64,000 bases of DNA, from NCBI GenBank assembly GCA_017408825.1, contig JAFQTX010000022.1, positions 1 through 64,000 on the forward strand. Reading direction: 5' to 3'. Below, in pieces: positions 41,863-51,437 of the stretch (position 1 is the first letter of the stretch; each line of letters begins with the position of its first letter). The translations under genes and the position numbers were made by a program. Source of the stretch: Alistipes sp. GTDB taxonomy: Bacteria; Bacteroidota; Bacteroidia; Bacteroidales; Rikenellaceae. The notes beneath the pieces were generated by a model, which worked only from the letters and a program-made list of their open reading frames with translations, searched no databases and was not told where the DNA came from.

Positions 41863-42927
41863 ATGAAGAGAATACTTGTAACTGGTGCAGCTGGATTTAT
41901 CGGTGCAAACCTCACGCTACGACTACTTGCAGAGCGTAGCGAGTGTACAATCGTAGGCCTCGATAACCTCAACGACTACTACGACGTAAGCCTAAAACAC
42001 TATCGTCTACAACAGATCGAGGCCAAAGCCTTAAGTGAGGGTCAGGGCGCAAAATGGTACTTCGTCGAGGGTAATATTGCAGACAAAGATCTCGTAGATA
42101 GACTATTTAGGGAGTATCGCTTCGACATAGTTGTAAACCTTGCGGCGCAGGCTGGCGTGCGCTACTCGATAACAAACCCCGATGCCTATATCGAGAGTAA
42201 TATCGTTGGATTCTACAACATCCTCGAGGCGTGTCGCCATAGTTACGACAACGGAACAGAGGGTGTACGCCACCTCGTATATGCATCTTCAAGCTCGGTA
42301 TATGGTGACAACGAGAAGATACCATACTCTACAGATGATATGGTGGATAACCCCGTATCGCTATATGCTGCCACCAAAAAGTCGAACGAGCTGATGGCAC
42401 ACGCCTACTCGAAACTATACGGCATACCATCAACTGGCCTGCGTTTCTTCACCGTATATGGCCCTGCTGGTCGCCCCGACATGGCCTACTTCGGGTTTAC
42501 GGATAAATTACTACGTGGCGAGAAGATCAAGATATTCAACTATGGCAACTGCATGCGTGACTTTACCTATGTCGATGACATTGTCGAGGGCATCTATCGT
42601 GTGATGGGCAGAGCTCCCGAGGCAGGGATGCGTGATAATGGTCAGACGAAGCCCGCATATGCCATTTACAATATCGGCAACTCGCAACCCGAAAACCTAC
42701 TCAACTTCGTAGACATCCTCCAGCAGGAGTTGGTACGTGCAGGTGTTCTCCCCGAGGATTTCGACTTCGAGGCACACAAGGAGCTTGTTGCGATGCAGCC
42801 TGGCGACGTACCCGTTACTTATGCCGACACCTCAGCCCTTGAGCGTGACTTCGGCTTTAAGCCTGAGACACCCCTGCGCGAGGGCTTACGCCGCTTCGCC
42901 GAGTGGCACAAAGAGTTTTACAAATAA
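41863..42927 (+). CDS. UDP-glucuronate 4-epimerase (extended short-chain dehydrogenase family)
   Basis: This 354-aa cytoplasmic enzyme has the NAD-binding start [12 protein letters not shown], the loop [18 protein letters not shown] typical of UDP-glucuronate epimerases, the catalytic Y-x3-K in [15 protein letters not shown], and [15 protein letters not shown]. It should interconvert UDP-glucuronate and UDP-galacturonate. The next gene makes UDP-glucuronate, so the two form a uronic-acid module for the capsule. Other 4-epimerase substrates remain possible. Confidence 0.9.
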   Translation: MKRILVTGAAGFIGANLTLRLLAERSECTIVGLDNLNDYYDVSLKHYRLQQIEAKALSEGQGAKWYFVEGNIADKDLVDRLFREYRFDIVVNLAAQAGVRYSITNPDAYIESNIVGFYNILEACRHSYDNGTEGVRHLVYASSSSVYGDNEKIPYSTDDMVDNPVSLYAATKKSNELMAHAYSKLYGIPSTGLRFFTVYGPAGRPDMAYFGFTDKLLRGEKIKIFNYGNCMRDFTYVDDIVEGIYRVMGRAPEAGMRDNGQTKPAYAIYNIGNSQPENLLNFVDILQQELVRAGVLPEDFDFEAHKELVAMQPGDVPVTYADTSALERDFGFKPETPLREGLRRFAEWHKEFYK

Positions 42928-42941
42928 CAAAACAAAATATT

Positions 42942-44243
42942 ATGAAAATTACCGTTGCAGGAACTGGATATGTGGGACTGAGCATAGCTACCCTGCTTGC
43001 TCAACACAACGATGTGACAGCCGTGGATGTCGTAGCCGAAAAGGTGGAGCTTATCAACAACAAGCGTTCACCTATTCAGGATGACTATATCGAGAGCTAC
43101 TTGCGTGAGAAGCCTCTTAAGCTACACGCCACGCTCGATGGCCGTGAGGCCTACCGCCAGGCCGAGTTGATCGTAATAGCCGTGCCAACGAACTACGACC
43201 CTCAGCTCAACCACTTCGACACACACAACATCGAGGATGTCATCGACATGGTGCTTGAGGAGAACCCTGAGGCGGTGATGATCATCAAGTCTACAATCCC
43301 AGTAGGCTACTGCCGCAGCCTATATGCCAAGTACGCCGCCAAGGGTGTCAAGCGACTCAACCTGCTCTTTGCACCCGAGTTCTTGCGTGAGAGTCGTGCG
43401 CTGGAGGATAACCTCTTCCCCTCACGCATCATAATAGGCCTGCCACTTATCATAGAGGGTGCTGGTGAGGCACGCGAGAATGAGGCGATATGCCAGCTTG
43501 CCGACACAGAGCGCCTTGAGAGTGCCGCACACCGCTTTGCCGAGTTGCTGCAAGAGGGGGCGATAAAGGAGGATATTCCAGTGCTATATATGGGCATAGA
43601 GGAGGCTGAGGCTGTAAAACTCTTTGCTAATACATACCTCGCATTGCGAGTGAGCTACTTCAACGAGCTCGATACTTATGCCGAGATGAAGGGTCTCGAC
43701 TCACAGGCAATCATCGAGGGTGTAGGCCTCGACCCACGTATCGGCACACACTATAACAATCCGTCGTTTGGCTATGGTGGCTACTGCCTGCCTAAGGATA
43801 CCAAGCAGCTGCTGGCCAACTACAAGGATGTGCCACAGAATATGATGACCGCCATCGTCGAGAGCAACCGCACACGTAAGGACTATATCGCCGACCAGGT
43901 GCTACGCAAGGCGGGCTACTACACCGCATCGAGCGAGTGGGAGGCATCACGTGAGAAGGCTGTGACGGTGGGTGTCTACCGACTGACGATGAAGGCTGGC
44001 TCGGATAACTTCCGCCAGTCGTCGATACAAGGCGTTATGAAGCGCATCAAGGCTAAGGGTGCTAAGGTTATCATCTACGAGCCTACACTGACTGACGGAA
44101 CGATGTTCTTCGGCTCAGAGGTAGTGGGCGACCTCGAGCGTTTCAAACACCTAAGCGATGCTATCATCGCCAACCGCTACGACTCCTCGCTCGACGATGT
44201 TGCCGATAAAGTCTACACACGAGATCTATTTAGACGAGATTAA
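42942..44243 (+). CDS. UDP-glucose/GDP-mannose 6-dehydrogenase family, probable UDP-glucose dehydrogenase
   Basis: The ATG at 42942 ([19 protein letters not shown]) gives 433 aa; the frame opening 39 bases earlier overlaps the epimerase and lacks support. The NAD-binding [26 protein letters not shown] and the catalytic Cys motif [15 protein letters not shown] are complete. The three-domain layout matches enzymes that oxidise UDP-glucose to UDP-glucuronate in two steps. It lies 14 bases after the epimerase that would use its product. Confidence 0.92.
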   Translation: MKITVAGTGYVGLSIATLLAQHNDVTAVDVVAEKVELINNKRSPIQDDYIESYLREKPLKLHATLDGREAYRQAELIVIAVPTNYDPQLNHFDTHNIEDVIDMVLEENPEAVMIIKSTIPVGYCRSLYAKYAAKGVKRLNLLFAPEFLRESRALEDNLFPSRIIIGLPLIIEGAGEARENEAICQLADTERLESAAHRFAELLQEGAIKEDIPVLYMGIEEAEAVKLFANTYLALRVSYFNELDTYAEMKGLDSQAIIEGVGLDPRIGTHYNNPSFGYGGYCLPKDTKQLLANYKDVPQNMMTAIVESNRTRKDYIADQVLRKAGYYTASSEWEASREKAVTVGVYRLTMKAGSDNFRQSSIQGVMKRIKAKGAKVIIYEPTLTDGTMFFGSEVVGDLERFKHLSDAIIANRYDSSLDDVADKVYTRDLFRRD

Positions 44244-44253
44244 AAGTAAGAGT

Positions 44254-46071
44254 ATGCAAGCAATCATCCTAGCAGCAGGTATGGGACGCCGTCTGGGCGC
44301 ATTGACCGAGGAGAATACCAAGTGTATGGTCGAGGTTAATGGTATTAAGCTCATCGACAGAATACTTAACGCCTTAGACAACAACGCTATATCGAAGGCG
44401 ATTATCGTCGTTGGATACAAGGGCGAGAATGTCATTAAGCACGTCGGCACAAAGTATCGTGGTATTGATATCGAATATGTAAATAATGCCATCTACGACA
44501 AGACAAACAACATCTACTCGTTGTATCTGGCCAAGGATTACCTACTGCAAGATGATACCCTGCTGCTTGAGTCCGACCTAATATTTGAGGATAGCATTAT
44601 TCGTAAGATTACAGATGATCCCAATCCAAATCTTGCACTTGTTGATAAGTATGAGAGCTGGATGGATGGCACGACAGTTACGCTTAGTGAGGATAACAAG
44701 ATAGAGGACTTCATTACGAAGTCACAGTTCAAATATTCCGACATCGGCAAATATTTTAAGACTGTGAACATCTATAAATTCAGTAAGGAGTTCTCTACAA
44801 CGCACTACGTTCCCTTCCTCGAGGCATACTGTCACGCCTTGGGTAATAATGAATACTACGAGCAGGTGCTCAAGGTAATAACCCTCCTTGACGACTCACC
44901 ACTCACGGCACTACCGCTGTGTGGCGAGAAGTGGTATGAGATTGACGACATACAGGACCTTGATATCGCCTCGAGCATCTTTGAGCAAAGCGACGAGAAG
45001 CGTTTCCGTGCTATATCATCACGCTTTGGTGGCTTCTGGAGATACCCACACCTGCTCGACTTCTGCTATCTGGTAAATCCCTATTTCCCACCCCAACAGA
45101 TGATCGACGAGATCAAGGCAAGCTTCGAGACGCTGATGCGTGAATACCCATCGGGAATGCGTGTGAACTCGCTGCTGGCGGCAAAATATTTCTCGGTAAA
45201 GCAGGAGTTTATAGTGGTGGGCAATGGTGCAGCAGAGCTTATCAAGGCATACGTCGAGAACCACACGTCGAAGATCGGCGTGATATACCCCACGTTTGAG
45301 GAGTATCCCAACCGTACCGTAAAGGAGAACATCGTGTCGTATCTACCACAAAACGCAGATATGCACTACAACGCTTCGGAGATCATCAGCTACTATGCTG
45401 ACAAGGAGATAGATACCCTACTACTGATAAACCCTGATAACCCCTCGGGTAACTATATCCCATATAATGAGCTGCTGGGCCTTATCGAGTGGACAAAGAG
45501 CAAATCTATGCAATTTATTGTCGATGAGTCGTTTGTGGACTTCGTGGATGTGGACGGCGAGTTCTCGCTACTGAGCAACGACATTCTCGAGAACAATCCA
45601 CATCTTGTTGTGGTAAAGAGCATATCGAAGTCGTATGGGGTTCCAGGATTTCGCCTTGGAGTGCTGGCAAGTGGCAACACCGAGATGATCGCCCGACTAA
45701 AAAAGGAGGTGGCCATATGGAATATCAACTCCTTCGGCGAGTTCTATATGCAGATCTACGAGAAGTATCATAAGGAGTACCTTAAGGCGTGTGTCCTCTT
45801 CCGCGAGGAGCGTCAGAAGTTCTTCGAGGAGCTACAGGAGATCGACTTCCTGCGTGTGATACCATCACAGGCCAACTACTTCCTCTGCGAGCTTACCACC
45901 TCGAGATTTACATCGACACAACTTGCCGTGCGACTACTCGCCGACCACGACATCCTCATCAAGGACTGCGCAGGCAAATCGGCATTTAGCCGTGGCAACT
46001 ATATCCGACTCGCCGTGCGTGACCGCAGGGATAACCATAAACTTGTCGAAGCATTAAAAACATTCAAGTAG
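44254..46071 (+). CDS. Fusion of a LicC-like nucleotidyltransferase and a CobD/HisC-like PLP enzyme
   Basis: From the ATG at 44254 (MQAIILAAGMGRRLGALTEE) the protein has 605 aa. Residues 1-235 look like a sugar- or choline-phosphate nucleotidyltransferase of the LicC type: the start loop above, then TNNIYSLYLAKDYL and ESDLIFED. Residues about 250-605 form a fold-type I PLP domain with NPDNPSGNYIPY, VDESFVDFVD and the PLP lysine in SISKSYGVPGFRLGV. The PG before FRLG resembles CobD, which decarboxylates phosphothreonine, more than HisC. A combined route from an amino acid phosphate to a CDP-amino alcohol for capsule decoration is possible (inference). The upstream 44158 start overlaps the dehydrogenase and is rejected. 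Confidence 0.8.
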   Translation: MQAIILAAGMGRRLGALTEENTKCMVEVNGIKLIDRILNALDNNAISKAIIVVGYKGENVIKHVGTKYRGIDIEYVNNAIYDKTNNIYSLYLAKDYLLQDDTLLLESDLIFEDSIIRKITDDPNPNLALVDKYESWMDGTTVTLSEDNKIEDFITKSQFKYSDIGKYFKTVNIYKFSKEFSTTHYVPFLEAYCHALGNNEYYEQVLKVITLLDDSPLTALPLCGEKWYEIDDIQDLDIASSIFEQSDEKRFRAISSRFGGFWRYPHLLDFCYLVNPYFPPQQMIDEIKASFETLMREYPSGMRVNSLLAAKYFSVKQEFIVVGNGAAELIKAYVENHTSKIGVIYPTFEEYPNRTVKENIVSYLPQNADMHYNASEIISYYADKEIDTLLLINPDNPSGNYIPYNELLGLIEWTKSKSMQFIVDESFVDFVDVDGEFSLLSNDILENNPHLVVVKSISKSYGVPGFRLGVLASGNTEMIARLKKEVAIWNINSFGEFYMQIYEKYHKEYLKACVLFREERQKFFEELQEIDFLRVIPSQANYFLCELTTSRFTSTQLAVRLLADHDILIKDCAGKSAFSRGNYIRLAVRDRRDNHKLVEALKTFK

Positions 46072-46081
46072 AGATCACACC

Positions 46082-46981
46082 ATGAGACTTATTAGCAACG
46101 ACGACATACTATCACTAAACATATCGCCCTACGACTGTGTAGAGTGGGTACGCGAAGCATTTATGATGAAGAGCGAGTGCCAGCTGCCAGCCAAGATGTC
46201 GGTACACCCCACAGGCAACGACTTCTTCACCACAATGCCCTGCCTGCTTCCCCAGCACATAGGCAGATTTGGCTGTAAGGTGGTTTCTCGTATCGTGGGC
46301 CGAGTGCCAGCACTCAAGAGCGACCTTATGCTCTTCGACTCACGCAGCGGAGAACTTTTGTCGGTGATAAATTGCGACTGGATAACAGCCATGCGCACAG
46401 GCGCCGTAGCTACCTTGGCCATTAGGACATTGCGTAACTCCCACGCCTCGACATACGCCTTCATAGGTCTTGGCAGCACGGCTCGAGCAACACTCACCTG
46501 TCTGCTTGAGAGCTGTAAGGATGAGCACCTCAACATACGACTATTCAGATATAAGGACCAGGCCGAGAAGATCGTGTCGGAGTATGCCCACTATACTAAC
46601 GTAGCGTTTAGCATCGTGAACACCAGCGAGGAGCTTGTACGTGATGCAGATGTCGTAGTGTCGTGTATCACAGATGCCAGTGGTCTACTCGTTGAGGACG
46701 AGCGGTTGTTTAAGCCTGGAGTACTCGTTGTTCCAGTTCATACACGCGGCTTCCAGAACTGCGACACCACCTTCGACAAGGTCTTTGCCGACGATACCGA
46801 CCACGTAAAGGGCTTTCGATACTTTTCGGAGTTCAGGGAGTTCCACCAGCTCGAGGAAGTGCTCAAAGGCGCTGTCTGCGGACGTGTTGATGACACCGAG
46901 CGCATCTTGTCGTATAATATTGGCCTCGGCCTTCACGACGTGCTCTATGCCTCACGCATCTACGACCTATTAAGCGAGTAA
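46082..46981 (+). CDS. Ornithine cyclodeaminase / mu-crystallin family protein
   Basis: This 299-aa protein shows the family start (SNDDILSLNISPYDCVEWVR), GCKVVSRI, the conserved TAMRTGAVATLAIRTL and a Rossmann segment FIGLGSTARATLTCLL. Members deaminate ornithine to proline, reduce imino acids, or make amino acids such as 2,3-diaminopropionate (SbnB type). It is 10 bases after the fusion gene and probably works with it, for example supplying or modifying an amino acid attached to the polysaccharide. The substrate is unknown. Confidence 0.82.
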   Translation: MRLISNDDILSLNISPYDCVEWVREAFMMKSECQLPAKMSVHPTGNDFFTTMPCLLPQHIGRFGCKVVSRIVGRVPALKSDLMLFDSRSGELLSVINCDWITAMRTGAVATLAIRTLRNSHASTYAFIGLGSTARATLTCLLESCKDEHLNIRLFRYKDQAEKIVSEYAHYTNVAFSIVNTSEELVRDADVVVSCITDASGLLVEDERLFKPGVLVVPVHTRGFQNCDTTFDKVFADDTDHVKGFRYFSEFREFHQLEEVLKGAVCGRVDDTERILSYNIGLGLHDVLYASRIYDLLSE

Positions 46982-47087
46982 CCCACAACCCATCGCCATA
47001 CCACACTTACCTATTAATAACGACTCGATAGGAGGAAGGGGGACAGTGACTCACGACAAGTAAATTGATAGAGACTGAGATTAAGCT

Positions 47088-48122
47088 ATGAGTAACTCAA
47101 AGGGACTACTTCCAGAGATAGTATTCATAAGACCTCTTTTGATAGTGATGCTAATAATGTATCACTCGTTTATCATATATCAGGGTGGATGGAGTGAACC
47201 CACTGGTTATGTGCCTTGTCGCACCTATTGGTGGATATCAAAGCTAAATTACAGCTTTATGCTTGAGGCCTTTGTATTCATATCTGGATATATCTTTATG
47301 TATCAACTACAAAAATATCCACACAGATATGAATCACTCATTGGCATTGCCAAAGATAAATGTAAGAGACTGATACTCCCATCAATTATTTTCAGCACTA
47401 TATATTTTGCCCTATTCTACAACTATGAATCCATCGCAAATACGGCATATACTATAGTCAATGGCGCAGGACATATGTGGTATCTACCAATGCTGTTTTG
47501 GTGTTTCATAGGAGGATGGATGCTAACACGATATAAGCCGAGAAGAGCCTATATCATCACGCTATTAGCGCTGATGGCAGTAGTTTCGTACGTGCCCATA
47601 CCGTTTCGTATAAATAGCGCAATGTACTACTTACTATACTTTTATATTGGAACATTTGTGTATGAGCAACGAGAACGTATAGCACGTGAGGCCACTGGCA
47701 ACAAGATTGTGATATGTTGGATTCTATTTACTGTGACTTTTATTGGACTCACACTATTGAATAGCAACTTGGAGAGCTGGAGCAACGATAGTGGACTCAT
47801 CCAAAAGGCGATGCTTACATCAATATCTAAAGCATCACGCATAGTATATGCCACACTGGGTATTGCTGCAACATATCTAACATTCTCTCATATCTCACAA
47901 CGACACACCGTAAGTCGATGGCTCATCGGGTTTGGCAACATAAGTATGGGCGTATATATTCTGCAACAGTTTATCCTGCAAGCATTATATTACAAGACTT
48001 CACTTCCCGAGATGGTTGGCAGTTATTGGCTACCATGGATTGGAGCTTTTATCACACTAATATTGTCGATTATCGGGGCATATGCATTAAAAAAATGTCC
48101 AGTAACCAAGCATCTTGTGTAA
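47088..48122 (+). CDS. Acyltransferase-3 family membrane protein
   Basis: This 344-aa protein has about ten helices and the OafA/WecH-like N terminus (EIVFIRPLLIVMLIMYHSFI with a His in the first helix). HMWYLPMLFWCFIGGWML in the middle is also typical. Such enzymes add acetyl or other acyl groups to surface sugars. From here to about 50.5 kb the DNA is visibly richer in A and T than the preceding genes. The flippase gene starts directly after its stop. Confidence 0.85.
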   Translation: MSNSKGLLPEIVFIRPLLIVMLIMYHSFIIYQGGWSEPTGYVPCRTYWWISKLNYSFMLEAFVFISGYIFMYQLQKYPHRYESLIGIAKDKCKRLILPSIIFSTIYFALFYNYESIANTAYTIVNGAGHMWYLPMLFWCFIGGWMLTRYKPRRAYIITLLALMAVVSYVPIPFRINSAMYYLLYFYIGTFVYEQRERIAREATGNKIVICWILFTVTFIGLTLLNSNLESWSNDSGLIQKAMLTSISKASRIVYATLGIAATYLTFSHISQRHTVSRWLIGFGNISMGVYILQQFILQALYYKTSLPEMVGSYWLPWIGAFITLILSIIGAYALKKCPVTKHLV

Positions 48123-49385
48123 ATGGCAAAGCTACCACAAAAGATATCATCGCTAACCAAGAGTAAGGATGCACGAACTGTTGCAAGCAACTTCGTGTGG
48201 TTATCGTTACTCAAAATTATTGGGTACTTATTTCCTCTTATTACGCTACCTTATCTTTCTCGTGTAATTGGTGTTGATGGATTTGGAGAAATAGCGTTTG
48301 CTACATCTATAATGGTTTTTATTGAGACATTTGTAGATTTTGGGTTCAACTACACAGCGACAAGAGACATTGCTCGTCAACGAGAAGATATTGGGGAAGT
48401 ATCCAACATTTTCTCAAATGTAATGTGGGCCAAAGCTCTACTTATGCTTGTGGGTTTTGCAATCTTGTGCGTATTAATCTGGGTTATTCCCAGTCTAAAT
48501 GAGAAACGTTTGTTGATACTACTTACATTCTTATATATACCTGGTCACATCATATTTCCAGATTGGTTTTTCCAGGCTATGGAGAAGATGAAGTACATCA
48601 CAATTATGAATGTACTCTCTAAATTCATATTTACAGTTCTAATTTTCATAGTCATAAAAGAGAAAAGTGACTATGTATGGCAACCATTATTAACAGCTAT
48701 TGGATACTGGGTGAGTGGGGCCTGCGCTATGTGGTTTATTATTAGGAAATTTAATATCAGTATTAAACGTCCTAATCTTCATAATATTTGGGCATCGATA
48801 AGAGATAGTTGGAATATGTTTTTGAGTCTTCTATTTCCAAATCTATACACCAATTTTTCAACAATACTTCTACGTTCGTCGTGCGGAGAAGCTGCAACAG
48901 GACTATATTCCGCTGGACAAAAGTTTATTTCTCTTGTTGACCAATTATTTCAGGTGTTATCGAGAACTTTCTATCCATTCCTTGCAAGAAGACTTGACAA
49001 ACATAGTCTATATGTAAAGATTTCAGGCATACTCAGCTTGATAGCAAGTCTGGTTCTATTTATCTCTTCTGATTTACTTATCGATATATTCTTCACACCC
49101 GAGTTCAAAGATGCAGCGTGGGTTATCAAGATAATGTCCATAGCCCCATTTTCATTGTTCCTAATGAATACATATGGAGTTAACTATTTGGTTTTAGTTG
49201 GCAAAGAGAGACTATATAGAAATATCATATTCTGTTACTCTATATTGGGATTTATCTTAACATGGATATTAACAATTAAGTATAGTTATATTGGAACAGC
49301 CATAACTATTTCAGGTATATGGTTACTTCGAGGCCTCACAACCTTCATATATGCAAAAAGACATATGCGAACTAGCAATAATTAG
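48123..49385 (+). CDS. wzx: Polysaccharide flippase, Wzx type
   Basis: This 420-aa protein has about 12 helices and the Wzx-family start ASNFVWLSLLKIIGYLFPLI followed by TLPYLSRVIGVDGFGEIAFA. It should move the lipid-linked repeat unit across the inner membrane. Its base composition is AT-rich compared with the housekeeping genes. It stands between an acyltransferase and a CapA-like gene. It is distinct from the flippase-like protein at 29030-30511. Confidence 0.92.
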   Translation: MAKLPQKISSLTKSKDARTVASNFVWLSLLKIIGYLFPLITLPYLSRVIGVDGFGEIAFATSIMVFIETFVDFGFNYTATRDIARQREDIGEVSNIFSNVMWAKALLMLVGFAILCVLIWVIPSLNEKRLLILLTFLYIPGHIIFPDWFFQAMEKMKYITIMNVLSKFIFTVLIFIVIKEKSDYVWQPLLTAIGYWVSGACAMWFIIRKFNISIKRPNLHNIWASIRDSWNMFLSLLFPNLYTNFSTILLRSSCGEAATGLYSAGQKFISLVDQLFQVLSRTFYPFLARRLDKHSLYVKISGILSLIASLVLFISSDLLIDIFFTPEFKDAAWVIKIMSIAPFSLFLMNTYGVNYLVLVGKERLYRNIIFCYSILGFILTWILTIKYSYIGTAITISGIWLLRGLTTFIYAKRHMRTSNN

Positions 49386-49388
49386 GTT

Positions 49389-50516
49389 ATGAAAATTTTA
49401 ATTGCAGGTGATTTCTGCCCAAGACAGAGAATCCAAAAGGCTTTAGATAATGAGATATACTCATTTTTTGACGAAATAAAACCAATAGTTGCAAGCGCTG
49501 ATTACTCAATAGTGAACCTTGAGTGTCCCATTGTTATAGACAACTCTGCAAAACCAATAAAGAAATGTGGTCCTAATCTCAAAACCTCACCAAGGGTTAT
49601 TGAAGCTCTAAAATACGCCAATTTTGATTGTGTGACATTGGCAAACAATCATTTCGCTGATTATGGAGATGTCGGATGCAATGTCACGTTGGACCTCCTC
49701 AATAAGGCTGGTATTGAGCATGTAGGTGGCGGACGTAATCTTGAAGAGGCGCAAAGAGTATTATATAAGCAATTAGGCAACAAAGTTATTGGCATAGTAA
49801 ACGTATGTGAAAATGAGTTTTCAATAGCTACCGAGAAACAATCTGGATCTGCGCCACTTGACGCAGTTGATAACTATAATCAAATCACCGAAGCGAGGAC
49901 TAAAGCTGATATCGTGATAGTGATAGTACACGGAGGTCACGAACACTATCAGCTTCCTAGTCCTCGAATGAAAAAACTATATCGGCACTTTATAACCATT
50001 GGGGCTGATGCGGTAGTCAATCATCATCAACATTGTTATAGCGGATATGAGTATTTCAATGGTAAACCTATTATTTATGGACTTGGCAACTTCTGTTTCG
50101 ACAATGAGAATACGACATATTCTCCTTGGACAGAGGGATATATGGTCAATATAGATACTGAGACTCTAAACTTTGAACTCATCCCTTATAACCAGTGTGA
50201 TGCAAAACCCATAGTGTCCATTATGTCAGAGCAAGACAACTCCAAATTTATAGCAAATATTGAACGTCTTAATTCAATTATAGCCGACGATAGACTTACA
50301 AATACCGAATTTGACAAGTGGGTAAATCAACAAGCACGTAGGAAAGCGACAGTCTTTGCGCCATATTTCCATAGGTACCTAAATGCAGCCGCTAACCGTG
50401 GGTTGATTCCACTAAGATTAAATAGAAAGAATGCAGGAATAATGCTTAATCACATTGCTTGTGAGGCACATAGAGATATTACGATTAGAGTGCTATCAGA
50501 CAAATTGCAAGAGTAG
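49389..50516 (+). CDS. CapA-like metallophosphatase-fold protein (PGA_cap family)
   Basis: This 375-aa protein starts MKILIAGDFCPRQRIQKAL and has NLECPI, LANNHFADYGDVG, VIVIVHGGHEHYQLPSP and ADAVVNHHQHCYSGYE, the set of Asp, Asn and His residues of the CapA branch of the calcineurin-like fold. CapA proteins act in poly-gamma-glutamate and some polysaccharide capsule systems. No signal peptide was seen, which suggests a cytoplasmic place. Its job here is unknown; it may act on an amino-acid or phosphate substituent. Confidence 0.82.
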   Translation: MKILIAGDFCPRQRIQKALDNEIYSFFDEIKPIVASADYSIVNLECPIVIDNSAKPIKKCGPNLKTSPRVIEALKYANFDCVTLANNHFADYGDVGCNVTLDLLNKAGIEHVGGGRNLEEAQRVLYKQLGNKVIGIVNVCENEFSIATEKQSGSAPLDAVDNYNQITEARTKADIVIVIVHGGHEHYQLPSPRMKKLYRHFITIGADAVVNHHQHCYSGYEYFNGKPIIYGLGNFCFDNENTTYSPWTEGYMVNIDTETLNFELIPYNQCDAKPIVSIMSEQDNSKFIANIERLNSIIADDRLTNTEFDKWVNQQARRKATVFAPYFHRYLNAAANRGLIPLRLNRKNAGIMLNHIACEAHRDITIRVLSDKLQE

Positions 50517-50525
50517 TATATAAAT

Positions 50526-51437
50526 ATGACAGCATCATTTATTGATAAGATTAAAATTGCCTTGCGTGAGCCTAAGCGAGTGGTCATCTACTTGCTATGC
50601 CGCATTGCGCCAATATTGCCCGATAAACTATTTCTTAAGTGGCTATTTAGGCTACGTATGGGCTACAAGCTCAACCTTGATAACCCACAGACATTTAGCG
50701 AGAAGCTACAGTGGCTAAAGCTATACAACCGTAAGCCTGAGTATACGCAGATGGTCGATAAGTTCGAGGCCAAGAAGTATGTTGCAAGCATCATCGGCGA
50801 GGAGTATATCATCCCCACGTTGGGCGTTTGGGACTCGGTTGATGATATCGACTTTGACGCTCTTCCCGAGCAGTTCGTGCTAAAAACAACACATGGCGGA
50901 GGCAATACAGGTGTAGTGATATGTAGAGATAAATCGACATTTGATGTTGCAAAGGCAAAAGCCAAACTACAAAAATCACTTAAAAGTTGTATCTATCGAC
51001 AATATCGAGAGTGGCCATATAAAAATGTTAAGCGACGCATTTTAGCCGAGGCTCTAATCGGCAATGGATATACTGAGGATTATAAGTTCTTTTGTTTCGA
51101 GGGTGAGGTAAAGCTATGTCAGGTTATTTCGGGTAGAGAATCAACAATGGCAATAGACTTCTACGATAAAGAGTGGAATCATCAACCTTTTCACGAGCCA
51201 AAAGCATATCCATTCTCAAAACGACCGCTAAGACGACCCGCATTGTATGATAAGATGTGGGAAGTTGCCCAAGCATTGTGCAAGAACCAACATTTTATAC
51301 GCATTGATCTATACGCTGTAAATGATCAAATCTATTTTGGCGAGCTCACCTTCTTCCCAACAAGTGGAATGGGTGGCTTTGAACCCCAAGAGTGGGACTA
51401 TAAATTCGGTGAGTGGATTAAGCTTAAAGTAAAATGA
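50526..51437 (+). CDS. TupA-like ATP-grasp protein
   Basis: This 303-aa protein shows LFRLRMGYKLNLDNPQTFSE KLQWLKLYNRKPEY (in two pieces), the ATP-grasp-like VLKTTHGGGNTGVVICRDK and the end FFPTSGMGGFEPQEWDYKFG, typical of the TupA family found in capsule and teichuronopeptide clusters. TupA-like enzymes are thought to join amino acids or peptides to glycans. The first 380 bases look like the host in codon choice and the rest turns AT-rich, so the gene may be a recombinant. Confidence 0.84.
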   Translation: MTASFIDKIKIALREPKRVVIYLLCRIAPILPDKLFLKWLFRLRMGYKLNLDNPQTFSEKLQWLKLYNRKPEYTQMVDKFEAKKYVASIIGEEYIIPTLGVWDSVDDIDFDALPEQFVLKTTHGGGNTGVVICRDKSTFDVAKAKAKLQKSLKSCIYRQYREWPYKNVKRRILAEALIGNGYTEDYKFFCFEGEVKLCQVISGRESTMAIDFYDKEWNHQPFHEPKAYPFSKRPLRRPALYDKMWEVAQALCKNQHFIRIDLYAVNDQIYFGELTFFPTSGMGGFEPQEWDYKFGEWIKLKVK

